This document shows, piece after piece, positions 26,301-32,800 of a stretch of DNA of 48,547 bases. Made by a program: the position numbers and the translations under genes. How positions within the stretch are numbered: position 1 is the first letter of the stretch; every line of letters starts with the position of its first letter. The stretch lies in NCBI GenBank assembly GCA_014193115.1, contig BJHQ01000008.1:1-48547 (forward strand). Reading direction: 5' to 3'. The notes beneath the pieces are model-generated. The model worked only from the letters and a program-made list of their open reading frames with translations, searched no databases and had not been told where the DNA came from. This DNA is from Planctomycetota bacterium. Its GTDB lineage: Bacteria; Planctomycetota; UBA11346.

Positions 26301-28439
26301 GATCCTGATGCGGTGGTCGGCGACCATCAGCTTCACCAACAGACGACCAACTGGTGGACATGGAACGATTCGGCCCACGTTTGGGATACCGGCGACAGCG
26401 AAGTACGTTCCTTCTGGTATGACGCGGCCGGAAGATTGGCGGTGGTGGCTGGACAGTCGATTGGTGCTGGTGGTTCGGTCACTGACCTTCCTGCCGAGTT
26501 CAACAGTTATGACGGTCTTGATCGCCTGATCGAAGTCCGTTCGGCGACGTTATCGAAATCAGCTGCTGAATCGCTTGGCCAAGGACTGCTCTCAACCGGC
26601 GATCTCGCCAAGAAAGGCTGGCACGGCAACGCCGGAACGGTGCTTTCGATCACGCGCCATACCTACCTGGCCGCAGGAACCGGCCTCAGTTCCACTGAGG
26701 TCGATGTGGCTGGCGTCAACGGATCGACCAGCCGGACTGATTACGGCATCGATCTGACTGTGGATGGCGGATTGGCCGGATCAGCGATGCCGCGCTGGTC
26801 GCGGACGACCAATAACGGCGTCACTGGACCGACGACGTTCTATCTCGGTCATGGCAGAACCCCCGACTTGGAAGTGTCGGTCAGTGGATCGGCTGGTGCG
26901 TGGAGCGTCGGCAATACCTTGGCGACTGTGACCGATTCACGCCAAGATGTCATCGGATACATCGGCGCCTTCCCACAAGGCGAAGGAACCGGAATCGGAT
27001 CGACTGGCTTGGATTACCTGCGTCGATTCAGCTACACCGCCAGCGGCCACGTCAGCGAATTGCTCAGAAACTATTCCACCGTCAACGGGGTAATGTTCAG
27101 TCCAGCGTCGATTCCGACCAGCGGACCACGGTTCAAAGGTGGAAACTTCACTGCCGCGACCGGACTCTCGCACTTCGGCGCACGAACGTACTCGCCACGG
27201 CTCGGAGGACGATTTATTACTCGTGACCCAGCTCAGGCTGGAGATAATTGGTATGCCTACGCATCCGGTGATCCGGTGAACAGGTGGGATCCGTCAGGTC
27301 TGGACTGGGAGTATGTCGCTGATGGAGGTGGTGTCGTGTCTGGCTGGCTATTGAATTCAAACACGCCGGGTGGATGGCGCTATAAAAACGGGTCTCCAAC
27401 CAACGTTCCCAAGCCCAATGATAATGTTACGCCAGCAATGCTGGGAATCCGAGGAAATGTCTTTACAGGCGCCGATTGGGCGGCTGACCGAACTTCGCCT
27501 TCCTCCTACTTCACCATGTTCGACAGCAACGATCACATTGCCTACGGCCCGGCAGGTGACCGGAAGTTGTTGACATTGAATGCTGCTGAGCTTCCGGGAC
27601 AAGCGGAATTGATAATGGATGCTGCTCAAGCAGCCGTGAGAGCAGGGACGGATACTGCGAATACAACGGTCGCTATTGCGACTGAACCGTATCATCAAAT
27701 CGGGGACGTTTCGCGCCTGGCTGTTGGTAAATATAGAGGAATACCGGCTCAATTCATCGAGCGTCGTTCGATGTTGGCTGGCGGAGCACAACAAGCGGTG
27801 GATCAGAACCGGGTGGCATCGTTCGTTGCAACGCATGTCGCGCTGAATACCGCCGCCATTGTCTTACCGGGTGCGGTCAATGCCGCCGGTAATGCCCTGG
27901 AACGCTGGAGCATTAGCAGTTTAGAAAATGCGGCTATTAAAAAGGGGCTTGAGCAAACTGCGGCGCGCGCTGCGATGGGAGAATCTGCTCATGGGGCGGC
28001 ATTGGTTCCGATTGGCCCGCGTGCGGGTGTTGGGCCAGTTAGGCCGCTCGGAGATCGCGTGAATCTTGCTCCACTTTCGACGGGTCTCGCGGATGTTCAG
28101 CCAGGCCTAACTTCAACTACTAAACTTTTCGGGCCTTATTACCGCTCTGGAGGCAAGCCGTTTAAGGATCTAATGCTTAGGGGCTCGCCAATTCGTAATA
28201 CAGGAGCCAGCGACATTCCTACGGTCAAGGGATTCCTTGGTCCTCTCCCTTCAGGTGAAGTAGGTTATGAGTTCTATACTTTTACACCTCCAACAACGGG
28301 AGGTAATTTACCAAGTTGGCCAGTGCATTGGGATCCTACAGCCACGGGAGTTCGTTGGTATTCAGACAGTCAAATTGGAATACCAATTGTCCCTATCAGA
28401 GTATTCTCTGAAAACAGCCTGGTTTTGACGACGCCATAG
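14325..28439 (+). CDS. Giant secreted Rhs-family polymorphic toxin
   Basis: The protein has about 4,704 residues from the ATG at 14325, which starts a signal peptide (MRALLLSALILATAVAADPP). Order of regions by DNA: 14390-15400, six or more Kelch-like units (DGRVLVAG, ADGRIAAS, DGRIFIGG, ADGRFLVAGG, DGRVMVIGG); 15400-16430, Ig-like/Big units (GTITWTTNGGGTITPDGVFT; FDQQIAATDGWSVSGGGSIA); 16440-17030, cadherin-like (LEDAGPQTIMGWATAIDAGD); 17050-17790, two Calx-beta-like units (FASATASVVEGSPIPVTIRI); 17795-18070, a chitobiase C-terminal-like unit (SPVSGIYDIRGPGQTITMSA); 21240-27300, the Rhs core opening with GHGWLNPVNGNLHLSIPLRS and many YD repeats, closing with SHFGARTYSPRLGGRFITRD and NRWDPSGLDW; 27310-28439, a variable tip ending VEFYTF-like text (GYEFYTFTPPTTGG, HWDPTATGVRWYSD). 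Family knowledge: the Rhs shell encapsulates the tip, which is the toxin. I do not recognise the tip's activity. A cognate immunity gene follows 17 bp downstream. Confidence 0.93.
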   Translation: MRALLLSALILATAVAADPPPIWTPVADLPSAISMPSATVLNDGRVLVAGTSSAVSYLYQPADNTWSIGPNLLGPVEALADGRIVSEGIDVPVLFDPATGMSQTTTGMPDRLFAGRGPIHRLIRLADGRIAASIDSYQYYQPGVSNPIRIGLLNPATASWQMHAIPQAVQFTEQYRAMDLAATPDGRIFIGGGELQPTVFPFSPDLLNRGLFFDLATTNWSASQTCLAWSTITSTPTGILIVGGETHTNQYAENRPAPRSRHTTTALADGRFLVAGGRVLGGSGTLFDIVYGTTSTEFRDQSGVTVAGPPLNAARYQHAAVTLHDGRVMVIGGQYRSSLFGTDSALRSCEVIRLNAPLATLTADPAAPLGEHVVLRGNVLAPVTVTSINWGSASAPPGATPSITTSSIPGMTGIAVLPAIGSYNLTAAFTHAQGVSLASRTVDRGHLTATPGQSITLASQLRDQFGDPMTGTITWTTNGGGTITPDGVFTAGGIDGNFLLTAHAGELTDQVVVIVHNEAPTIAQQITFAGDPRTNHGTLSVLGADDGGESALNYTWSLVSGPGDSSVAFDPNGVNSAKSTTLTVSQQGTYVVAVDIRDAQGLSVHQERTCAIVAMPVRGIIAPAHPSVSLLNSVTFSTTWFDQFDQQIAATDGWSVSGGGSIAADGMFTATGPEGTYKIENRLNASVVATASVTVTPFNHPPTFTPGSPPTVLEDAGPQTIMGWATAIDAGDQGQTVAFTVTVTANSALFSAAPSLSPSGNLTFTSAPDAIGAATVLITAIDSGGAVSTAATTSITITPVNDSPSFHVPTNLTVSSVTGTLSINLAEGITAGPGEIGQTVTFTVVATNPELYLTQPALSPAGLLTMTPVVGATGESDLTMVAHDTGGTENGGSDSSPPLTTRITWSAEHTKVSFASATASVVEGSPIPVTIRISPTVSVPTDCVMESFGTARSSGILSAAPPTTVTIPANADSITFSIPTAGNQLWQPEPPFLTLALVNATNAEVDRDHSQFTATIRDDDLPGVWLTRSGSPVDSTLSLLEGIASQPYVLEVGLNQPFSTSVPVTVRWRLAQTGKARLAWTPTGSDAAGSWAETTIPAGSRSAYLPIAIVGDDVDDADGLTTHATVVILSAVNAIVGAAVGSQSVAITVTDDDVTQPPTVTVSPVSGIYDIRGPGQTITMSASPSNAIIYYAKGGLADTVEDPSPTAGNRYQGGFSLTADTKLKVRAVVTSGNGDLVLGEVHVYRYTVITDGSHTVIGQPAGGAAIESAISPWCVEISGSPIGTIWVKKLDAQGHPTGETVQAQQFGDSARYWANIELPDNGSPATFGIFAGSNASPLRTVSAKWKVTELSSIASPKALRVGDALRLSDPSAAVGSEHAYTLTYGGDSTGQSVQLGRTASIFRLGSLTGHYVLAPVGELAALPDSAAPASAPSATEFWVIGSPFRITKNAAVQETDVQMDWDTLARDGLIIRVGRKLTTDFVERFPNSQGTNTYTEYYLIIDTDGNRMSTQRNNVIDFPYPGVFRLAVIQSTSGSHNGESYTTKVTVSQAMVTVVEPLPSDGRKIVQAMKGQARAIILKNDPSDLPSSMLGSGFQLSDAANAADINVSGVSLDADGKIRAQLTTNRVGRPPLVARLGSDGPVLDVLPVSSFDIDMRVATEGSVGIPIQWNNSTIESAISWIVQRPAVSHVRIAVKVDDSFRLDGNPKNPRIGNNLIDPMVPLSADQPDAAMLYPWAFDDTARMVVMPWRYYFNKGASNWSAHQLICNALPDDLQVSEVPLYGGAAFTPIIYPAPQLTTTYVRGTVEAWNRSQNGASSESPILENGKTKTLPLPNPLTTEWGAFFGARNMGQAECNGKNFGYLYQTRFINPDLGQAAYLLDGLDFQLYEVARIDSGISGDQRQFTYHYGHDALPEKFDLRYVPDDGGLSANCSGEGFLSNNYRPEISHTWSLHDSPTCKIGTGIFFAMYRYRAFDTFWPAPPIEPILGDGHYDIWSIGVELKSKNTMLWEVNLTAVDINPSTQSIPSGFPLSDDKLKVLCIPTVKNANGKEMKCARPLYEVIYDSSQYFHSLWYNVGADYTCDDAGTQLGLVGIPGIHNLHSRPNPDVYSDNIYSGVSVQGDIYSSVKVTGKQALGWANDYIYFYTYEWRDWSYAQPSAIQDANGVWERRYNRDSLSQGLEFNFFSYAGEDESQLGSGTGHPVTITRDTNLLCLSWTDESGNPPAQRELEFANGTANAPDQGLRSSQFDNGIRNRSSQYHYSPSTNGRYGIAQVSAISPGYPKLTYTLAVEGTGGGFPDGASAQTEIIPGHGWLNPVNGNLHLSIPLRSYRTPLAGPDTILSYNSLDISNCGYGNGWRTNWDQRLIAIDRRYYYSSQSHFFCDASGTPVVIPGPRWPGAAVAVYDPRYGSLPPDFKSNERSRLILGDNRLRYFDDRGWLVRMVDDQGNTFTIGRNASTRFAESVTTGSGQALRQVLLKPSDLGLTVTGNADGKKLQTIGRGLVEKGAVNAQWDFQYAEVGGDLNTATITGASDDAFAFDTTGSEPDPDGGSDAGGLPWEIQFTPKLLNPPLSDNTAHRLDTVTFPESRTFTVTPTTNANGAIIGASLTDSHGGTTVYTGDPWTRMVGPDQAVHQRILENRRVVESWIDSVDAEGHPVKLAHRSATYDGNGYPRSETIHFDDTNRPDQTISHLFANQHGFISHRSTTVAALSLSNTKASSTNVVSEEQWTVSGDDSVWTAVKPASSTDEAGNSTTITAYSGNLPRTITDGEQRTITLERDLFGNVTKATITCPGETSGTPVLEVVTWFNNKPELGLPQQVKNARGKITRYDYDSRGRLVMETDPNGGITTAQFDPLDQQTTSTDADGMQIHSSYDIWLRQVGTSFVPGAGSPMPGGSSVSTTALPAIRREYSRDGATWILTDKLHPAVGSDVTIGITVIDDAGRMLRQKKPQLRTVGEAPQDAITEFNYQIGDWVDRITVQGGTYIDSHDSPGNGWPTATVGDLTTRIVRDAQGDVVATTDAFGSTMRTARNGLGWIVALDEPGLTASSRFVSTKTYDPRGLLIIERNPRNGDFSTSYDGIGRLKAQRGPGRGITWTYPSVLSQTMTDQFNQVHRETLSATGVTRQIPGISAPYVTALRDDGVPLKTGFGTDFKRSTTATRTQGGALKQIQRAGTNPVSFALDGFNRTSAAEQQRSTTGPQLAQKLTNSQQFDAYGELQESINALGGKHQVARDATSRLVTGLLNNFLGTSLEFTWKPVAWDARGLVLRDEFVGLGDVALFGREHHYDQLGRLVMSRTTWLTFSYIGQRREYNDRGLVARITHGGRQVARFVHDGLGQVVEQYDANDKLVEKSDYDAYGRLVHCERIGISMTTVNYLDDVNEPVDPENDGTTEIDPADIGGNPISLWGSGLPWRTAIAKALGDSEVLINRYDEFGRMVEPGTADNISVTYAYDPVFGDLERKEYSNGQSESFERDPDTGLLSKITGRDGRVTTILSRDLTGAVTSYKVDKGSESLSKVETVATNPTADNAVIAWQTTTTTYDGSNAGKVDVLVRQFDRGGRLVQIGKPETAAGLAASGSDDDPLTIVYDRQGRIVSRGTKQTFYEGPFATAETLVLPDGSSRSVAIERILEDSRVEGNDRVLADDTGAGQIRGIHATVPSLSGDQLVSRLFGYDDQNRLKGYQVKVGTSGSQTLSDAWDLAYDLGGRKVLETKTSGFASGLTHLVYAGDRLAIEWREGSAVASGSLNRWRWSQTSDQLSEERFTQGPRPEKVVLSSADNGIKLGNPPTSSPPGDPLSGTWTVVSETLKATATGNAVARTSWRNAENQLALADLRVQALILPNRGKVAGFEVLAAGSPIEDRRLVLVERSPDEESTPDQVRLVIAKATSVFTQTGGIDPDAVLAATPWANREGTTPQVTMWRAASRLIAHFGPTPNGMTVQLDLARIETGSTHLVASGTADFGSLTFAELRGHRTLVTNQYDLPSHFPANPDPDADPDAVVGDHQLHQQTTNWWTWNDSAHVWDTGDSEVRSFWYDAAGRLAVVAGQSIGAGGSVTDLPAEFNSYDGLDRLIEVRSATLSKSAAESLGQGLLSTGDLAKKGWHGNAGTVLSITRHTYLAAGTGLSSTEVDVAGVNGSTSRTDYGIDLTVDGGLAGSAMPRWSRTTNNGVTGPTTFYLGHGRTPDLEVSVSGSAGAWSVGNTLATVTDSRQDVIGYIGAFPQGEGTGIGSTGLDYLRRFSYTASGHVSELLRNYSTVNGVMFSPASIPTSGPRFKGGNFTAATGLSHFGARTYSPRLGGRFITRDPAQAGDNWYAYASGDPVNRWDPSGLDWEYVADGGGVVSGWLLNSNTPGGWRYKNGSPTNVPKPNDNVTPAMLGIRGNVFTGADWAADRTSPSSYFTMFDSNDHIAYGPAGDRKLLTLNAAELPGQAELIMDAAQAAVRAGTDTANTTVAIATEPYHQIGDVSRLAVGKYRGIPAQFIERRSMLAGGAQQAVDQNRVASFVATHVALNTAAIVLPGAVNAAGNALERWSISSLENAAIKKGLEQTAARAAMGESAHGAALVPIGPRAGVGPVRPLGDRVNLAPLSTGLADVQPGLTSTTKLFGPYYRSGGKPFKDLMLRGSPIRNTGASDIPTVKGFLGPLPSGEVGYEFYTFTPPTTGGNLPSWPVHWDPTATGVRWYSDSQIGIPIVPIRVFSENSLVLTTP
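24556..27229 (+). repeat. Rhs core repeat, copy A (2.67 kb)
   Basis: This block aligns to 30208-32881 with a constant offset of 5652 bp at both ends, so there is no net insertion or deletion. Homology starts at GGCGCACGGCGATCGCC and ends just after the CTCGTGACCC that encodes TRDP. Within it, roughly 25557-26543 shows no mismatch I could find, while the flanks differ every few tens of bases. Confidence 0.93.
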
Positions 28440-28456
28440 GAATTACCGAGAAATCT

Positions 28457-28834
28457 ATGACATCATTGATTATACAAGAGGCGATCAAGGCGGGCGTTCC
28501 GCTGATAGAATTGATGTGCAAAATTCGTAAAGGCATAAGTGCAGAACTGGCATGCGAAGAGATTAATCGCTATAATGACGGCGTTGAAGCGTACGCCTAT
28601 GGAGACGACTCTTTTGAATCGAGAAAATCGATAGTTGTTCAGATTCATCCCAAACGAGCAGAATGTTTTGGTGTAACCGTTATGCGTGTTCCGATCAACG
28701 AGAATTATCCCAATGCGGGGATGAAGTGGAAATTACATAGCATAGATATATTTTGCGAACGATTTCGTTCAGTTATCGAAGACGCTTACCTTTCTCAGCC
28801 TGGTGCACACGATGATGCCCAGCAATGGCCATAA
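28457..28834 (+). CDS. Probable immunity protein for Rhs tip 1
   Basis: The 125-residue protein (MTSLIIQEAIKAGVPLIELM) starts 17 bp after the giant Rhs stop codon on the same strand. Position, small size and a lack of signal peptide are what polymorphic-toxin immunity genes show. An acidic middle section (EEINRYNDGVEAYAYGDDSF) and ITVVQIHPKR-like text (KSIVVQIHPKRAECFGVTVM) suggest a mixed alpha/beta fold. I do not recognise the family; the function is inferred from context. Its downstream flank carries the R1 repeat, as does the other immunity gene. Confidence 0.72.
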   Translation: MTSLIIQEAIKAGVPLIELMCKIRKGISAELACEEINRYNDGVEAYAYGDDSFESRKSIVVQIHPKRAECFGVTVMRVPINENYPNAGMKWKLHSIDIFCERFRSVIEDAYLSQPGAHDDAQQWP

Positions 28835-28843
28835 CTACTTCTC

Positions 28844-28949
28844 TTAGGACAAGCGTGCGCCGTGATAAACCGGCCGAAAGGAGCAGATGGAAGAGCTGCA
28901 CGTTGAAGGAGTAGCGACCCACAACGATCCCGAGTCATGCGGTTGGCAT
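28844..28949 (+). mobile_element. Group II intron 5' end fragment (repeat R1, copy A)
   Basis: The 106-bp segment is repeated at 34509-34614 with a constant offset and about ten substitutions. From 28855 it reads GTGCGCC, the usual start of a group II intron, and then contains GGCCGAAAGGAGCAGATGGA, a strong ribosome site and ATG that opens MEELHVEG.ATHNDPESCGW. I recall this leader peptide from the 5' region of group II intron reverse-transcriptase genes in environmental bacteria. No reverse transcriptase follows, so both copies are truncated. The assignment is from memory and needs a search. Confidence 0.5.
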
Positions 28950-29161
28950 CGTTCTGCCCGGAAATGCCTCTCTGCAAAAAAAAATCCCGGTTTCCCAGTC
29001 AGCCTGAGTCTGTTTTCCCACGTTCGTTGATGATGTGTGGCCAGCCAAAACGGCATGCACATTTTGAAAACCGCTGATTATTTCACATGCAACTGGTGCT
29101 CGGCCTTGGCCGAGCGATGGACTCAGATGGTTCTGGCACCCAGGCGTTCAGCCAGAGCGAT

Positions 29162-29190
29162 AACCGCGACATCGTGTCGCGGTTTATTTT
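29162..29190 (+). terminator. Rho-independent terminator downstream of toxin/immunity pair 1
   Basis: A perfect 10-bp stem AACCGCGACA / TGTCGCGGTT with loop TCG (29162-29184) is followed by TATTTT on the plus strand. It could end the long rightward Rhs transcript. It also abuts the stop codon of a small minus-strand frame (29184-29393). Confidence 0.65.
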
Positions 29191-29393
29191 GACTCTTCGG
29201 GACCCAAGGCTTCTATCAGCTTATTTGCCAGTTCCACAACAGCATCGGCATCTTTGCGTCGTGCCGCAGTCGCTAGCAGCCCCTTCACTGCGTTGCGCGT
29301 CCGTCGCTTAGCCTTCCCCCAAACCGCGCCCCGCCGGCGCCAATGGCGTTCAGTTAGCACATAAACCCATGTGAAACAGTGACTTACGTACAT
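29184..29393 (-). CDS. Small basic hypothetical protein, 69 aa
   Basis: The frame from the ATG at 29393 (MYVSHCFTWVYVLTERHW) leads into a convincing helical C-terminus: GAVWGKAKRRTRNAVKGLLA, then TAARRKDADAVVELANKLIE and ALGPEESK. The helical part is Lys/Arg-rich first and acidic later. I do not recognise it. The first 20 residues are less convincing, so the gene may be a fragment. It lies within the 440 bp that separate R1 and R3 here but are absent at the second locus, so it probably came in as an insertion. Confidence 0.35.
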   Translation of the reverse strand: MYVSHCFTWVYVLTERHWRRRGAVWGKAKRRTRNAVKGLLATAARRKDADAVVELANKLIEALGPEESK

Positions 29394-29470
29394 TTGGACT
29401 TCGCAAGAAAGTACTTGACTTTGCCTGAGAAAAATTGGGTCGGGGAAATAAGGACAGGCAAGTTGACCAG

Positions 29471-29505
29471 CCGTCCCCACGCCCGCCTTGGGTCGAACCG
29501 GCTGG
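29471..29505 (+). repeat. 35-bp repeat R3, copy A
   Basis: The segment CCGTCCCCACGCCCGCCTTG followed by GGTCGAACCG and GCTGG recurs at 34696-34730 with one substitution. A GGACAGGCA lies about 20 bp upstream in both places. R3 follows R1 at both loci (521 bp between them here, 81 bp at the other). It could be the 3' end of the same truncated intron, but I cannot show that. Confidence 0.6.
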
Positions 29506-29858
29506 CCGACCTGCGTCGGATTATCTTATCGAAACCGGTCTCGGCCAACCGGTCCGACCCAACCCTGGCGGTCATGCGGACAATATAGTGATGCAGCGCG
29601 CATTCATAAAATCAGCGCTGAATCGTTTTGCGACGATCGTGTATCGCGTTGCTTTCTCGCCATCGTTCGCGGTGCGCGCTCTCGTGCGGCGGATCGGCGC
29701 GGCCAGCGTGGTGATCAGGTCGGCGGGCCGCTTCGCGTCCCGTGGTCCACAAGGTGCAGCAATTTCCTTGGCCGGTTGACGCTTGCTGGGGCTTCGCGAT
29801 CGCCATCCTGCGGCATCATGATCCGGAGCAGACGTGCGGTGATACTCGGGCCAGATCT

Positions 29859-32800
29859 GTGATTCTCGCGGTTATTTACTGGTTGTTGGCGGTGGCGCTG
29901 GGCTCGGGCGATCATGCCAGTGGCGCGGGGCCGTGGATCGATGCTCCGTACAATTCGCCCGGTGGCTGGGCGACGGCCGCGCCCGGCGTTGCGGAAATAC
30001 CTGTTCAAAGTTTGTCGCTGGCGCCGGTCACGTCCGTCGCGACGCCACCGGCATGCGAAGATCCGGCTTCGCCGCCGATCGTGCCTGTGGCACTGCGCTG
30101 TCTGGCGCCAGCGCTCGGCGACTCGCCACGTGTCCCGGCTGCGCCGTGCCACGATGCCCCGCGCAGCCATCCGATTGCGACTGCGTCGCAACCGTCAGGC
30201 GCGGGGCGGCGCACGGCGATCGCCAAGGCTTTGAGCGATTCTGAGGTCCTGATCAACCGCTATGACGAGTTCGGCCGGATGGTGGAGCCAGGGACTGCGG
30301 ATAACATCTCGGTGACCTATGCGTACGATCCGGTCTTTGGCGACCTGGAACGGAAGGAGTATTCCAACGGACAATCAGAATCCTTTGAGCGGGATCCCGA
30401 TACTGGATTGTTGAGCAAAATCACCGGCCGCGATGGCCGGGTGACGACCATCCTGACTCGGGATCTGACCGGCGCGGTCACCTCCTATAAGGTCGATAAA
30501 GGTTCGGAGTCACTGTCAAAGGTCGAAACGGTCGCAACCAACCCGACCGCGGACAATGCCGTGATCGCCTGGCAGACGACGACGACGACCTACGACGGTT
30601 CCAATACTGGCAAGGTCGATGTGCTGGTCAGGCAGTTCGACCGCGGTGGCCGATTGGTGCAGATCGGGAAACCGGCAACAGCGGCGGGACTTGCGGCGAG
30701 CGGCAGCGACGACGATCCGTTGACCATCGTCTATGACCGTCAGGGCCGGATCGTCATTCGGGGAACGAAGCAGACCTTCTACGAAGGTCCGTTCGCGACC
30801 TCCGAAACGCTGGTGCTGCCCGATGGTACATCGCGTTCCGTGGCGGTCGAGCGGTTCCTAGAGGATAGTCGGGTTGAGGGGAATGATCGGGTGCTGGCTG
30901 ATGATACGGGAGCTGGACAGATACGTGGCATTCATGCGACGGTGCCCTCTCTCAGTGGCGATCAGCTGGTGTCGCGGTTGTTCGGGTACGACGATCAGAA
31001 CCGGTTGAAAGGGTATCAGGTCAAGGTCGGCGTCTCGGGTTCGCAGACGCTCTCTGATGCATGGGAACTGGCCTATGATCTCGGTGGCAGAAAGGTTCTG
31101 GAAACGAAAACGTCCGGATTCGCCAGCGGTTTGACGCATCTGGTGTACGCCGGCGACCGACTGGCGATCGAATGGCGCGAAGGTTCTGCCGTGGCATCGG
31201 GGTCGCTCAATCGTTGGAGGTGGTCTCAGACGTCGGATCAGCTCAGCGAAGAGCGTTTCACGCAAGGTCCGCGTCCTGAAAAGGTGGTTCTGTCCAGCGC
31301 CGACAACGGCATCAAGTTGGGCAATCCACCGACCTCGTCTCCGCCAGGTGACCCATTGTCTGGAACCTGGACGGTCGTGTCCGAAACTTTGAAAGCCACC
31401 GCTACCGGCAATGCAGTCGCGCGCACGAGCTGGCGGAATGCCGAGAATCAGTTGGCCTTGGCCGATCTCCGGGTGCAGGCCCTTATTCTGCCGAATCGTG
31501 GCAAGGTGGCCGGCTTCGAGGTCCTCGCGGCGGGCAGCCCGATAGAGGATCGCCGGTTGGTGTTGGTGGAACGTTCTCCGGATGAAGAATCCACGCCGGA
31601 TCAGGTGCGTCTCGTCATCGCCAAGGCCACTTCGGTGTTCACGCAGACCGGCGGCATCGATCCCGATGCGGTCCTGGCGGCAACGCCGTGGGCAAATCGT
31701 GAAGGGACAACACCTCAAGTGACCATGTGGCGGGCGGCGTCCAGACTCATCGCACACTTCGGCCCGACGCCAAATGGCATGACGGTGCAACTGGATCTGG
31801 CCCGGATCGAAACCGGTTCGACCCATCTGGTCGCCTCGGGTACGGCTGACTTCGGTTCGCTGACCTTTGCCGAGCTACGCGGTCATCGTACGTTGGTCAC
31901 CAACCAGTATGATCTGCCAAGTCATTTCCCGGCCAATCCCGATCCGGATGCGGATCCTGATGCGGTGGTCGGCGACCATCAGCTTCACCAACAGACGACC
32001 AACTGGTGGACATGGAACGATTCGGCCCACGTTTGGGATACCGGCGACAGCGAAGTACGTTCCTTCTGGTATGACGCGGCCGGAAGATTGGCGGTGGTGG
32101 CTGGACAGTCGATTGGTGCTGGTGGTTCGGTCACTGACCTTCCTGCCGAGTTCAACAGTTATGACGGTCTTGATCGCCTGATCGAAGTCCGTTCGACGAC
32201 GTTATCGAAATCAGATGCTGAATTGCTTGGCCAAGGTCTGCTCTCACCCGGCACTCTTGCCAAGAAAGGCTGGCATGGCAGTCCGGGACCAGCGCTCAGC
32301 ACCACTCGGCACACGTACCTGGCCGATGGAACCGGCGTCAGTTCCACCGAGGTCGAAACCACCGGAGTCCATGCTTCGACCAGTCGAACTGATTACGGCA
32401 TCGACCTGACCGTGGATGGCGGCCTGGCCGGAACGGCGATGCCGCGCTGGTCGCGGACGACCAATAACGGAACCACTGGACCGACCACTTGGTATCTCGG
32501 CCACGGCAGAACCCCCGATCTGGAAGTATCAGTGTCGGGTTCAGCTGGCGCGTGGACCGTCGGCAATACCTTGGCGACAGTGACCGACCCGCGCCAGGAT
32601 GTCATCGGATACATCGGTGCCTTCCCGCAAGGTGAGGGAACTGGAATCGGATCGACCGGTTTGGATTATCTGCGCCGATTCAGTTACACCGCCAGCGGCC
32701 ACGTCAGCGAATTGGTCAGAAGCTATTCCGCCGTCAACGGGGTAATGTTCAGCACAGCGTCGAGCCTGACCAACGGACCACGATTCAAAGGTGGAAACTT

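Noticed and set aside
29914..30244. Several overlapping plus- and minus-strand frames in the leader of the second Rhs gene
   Set aside because: They are Arg-rich shadows in GC-rich DNA; only the frame continuous with the Rhs core has a signal-like start.
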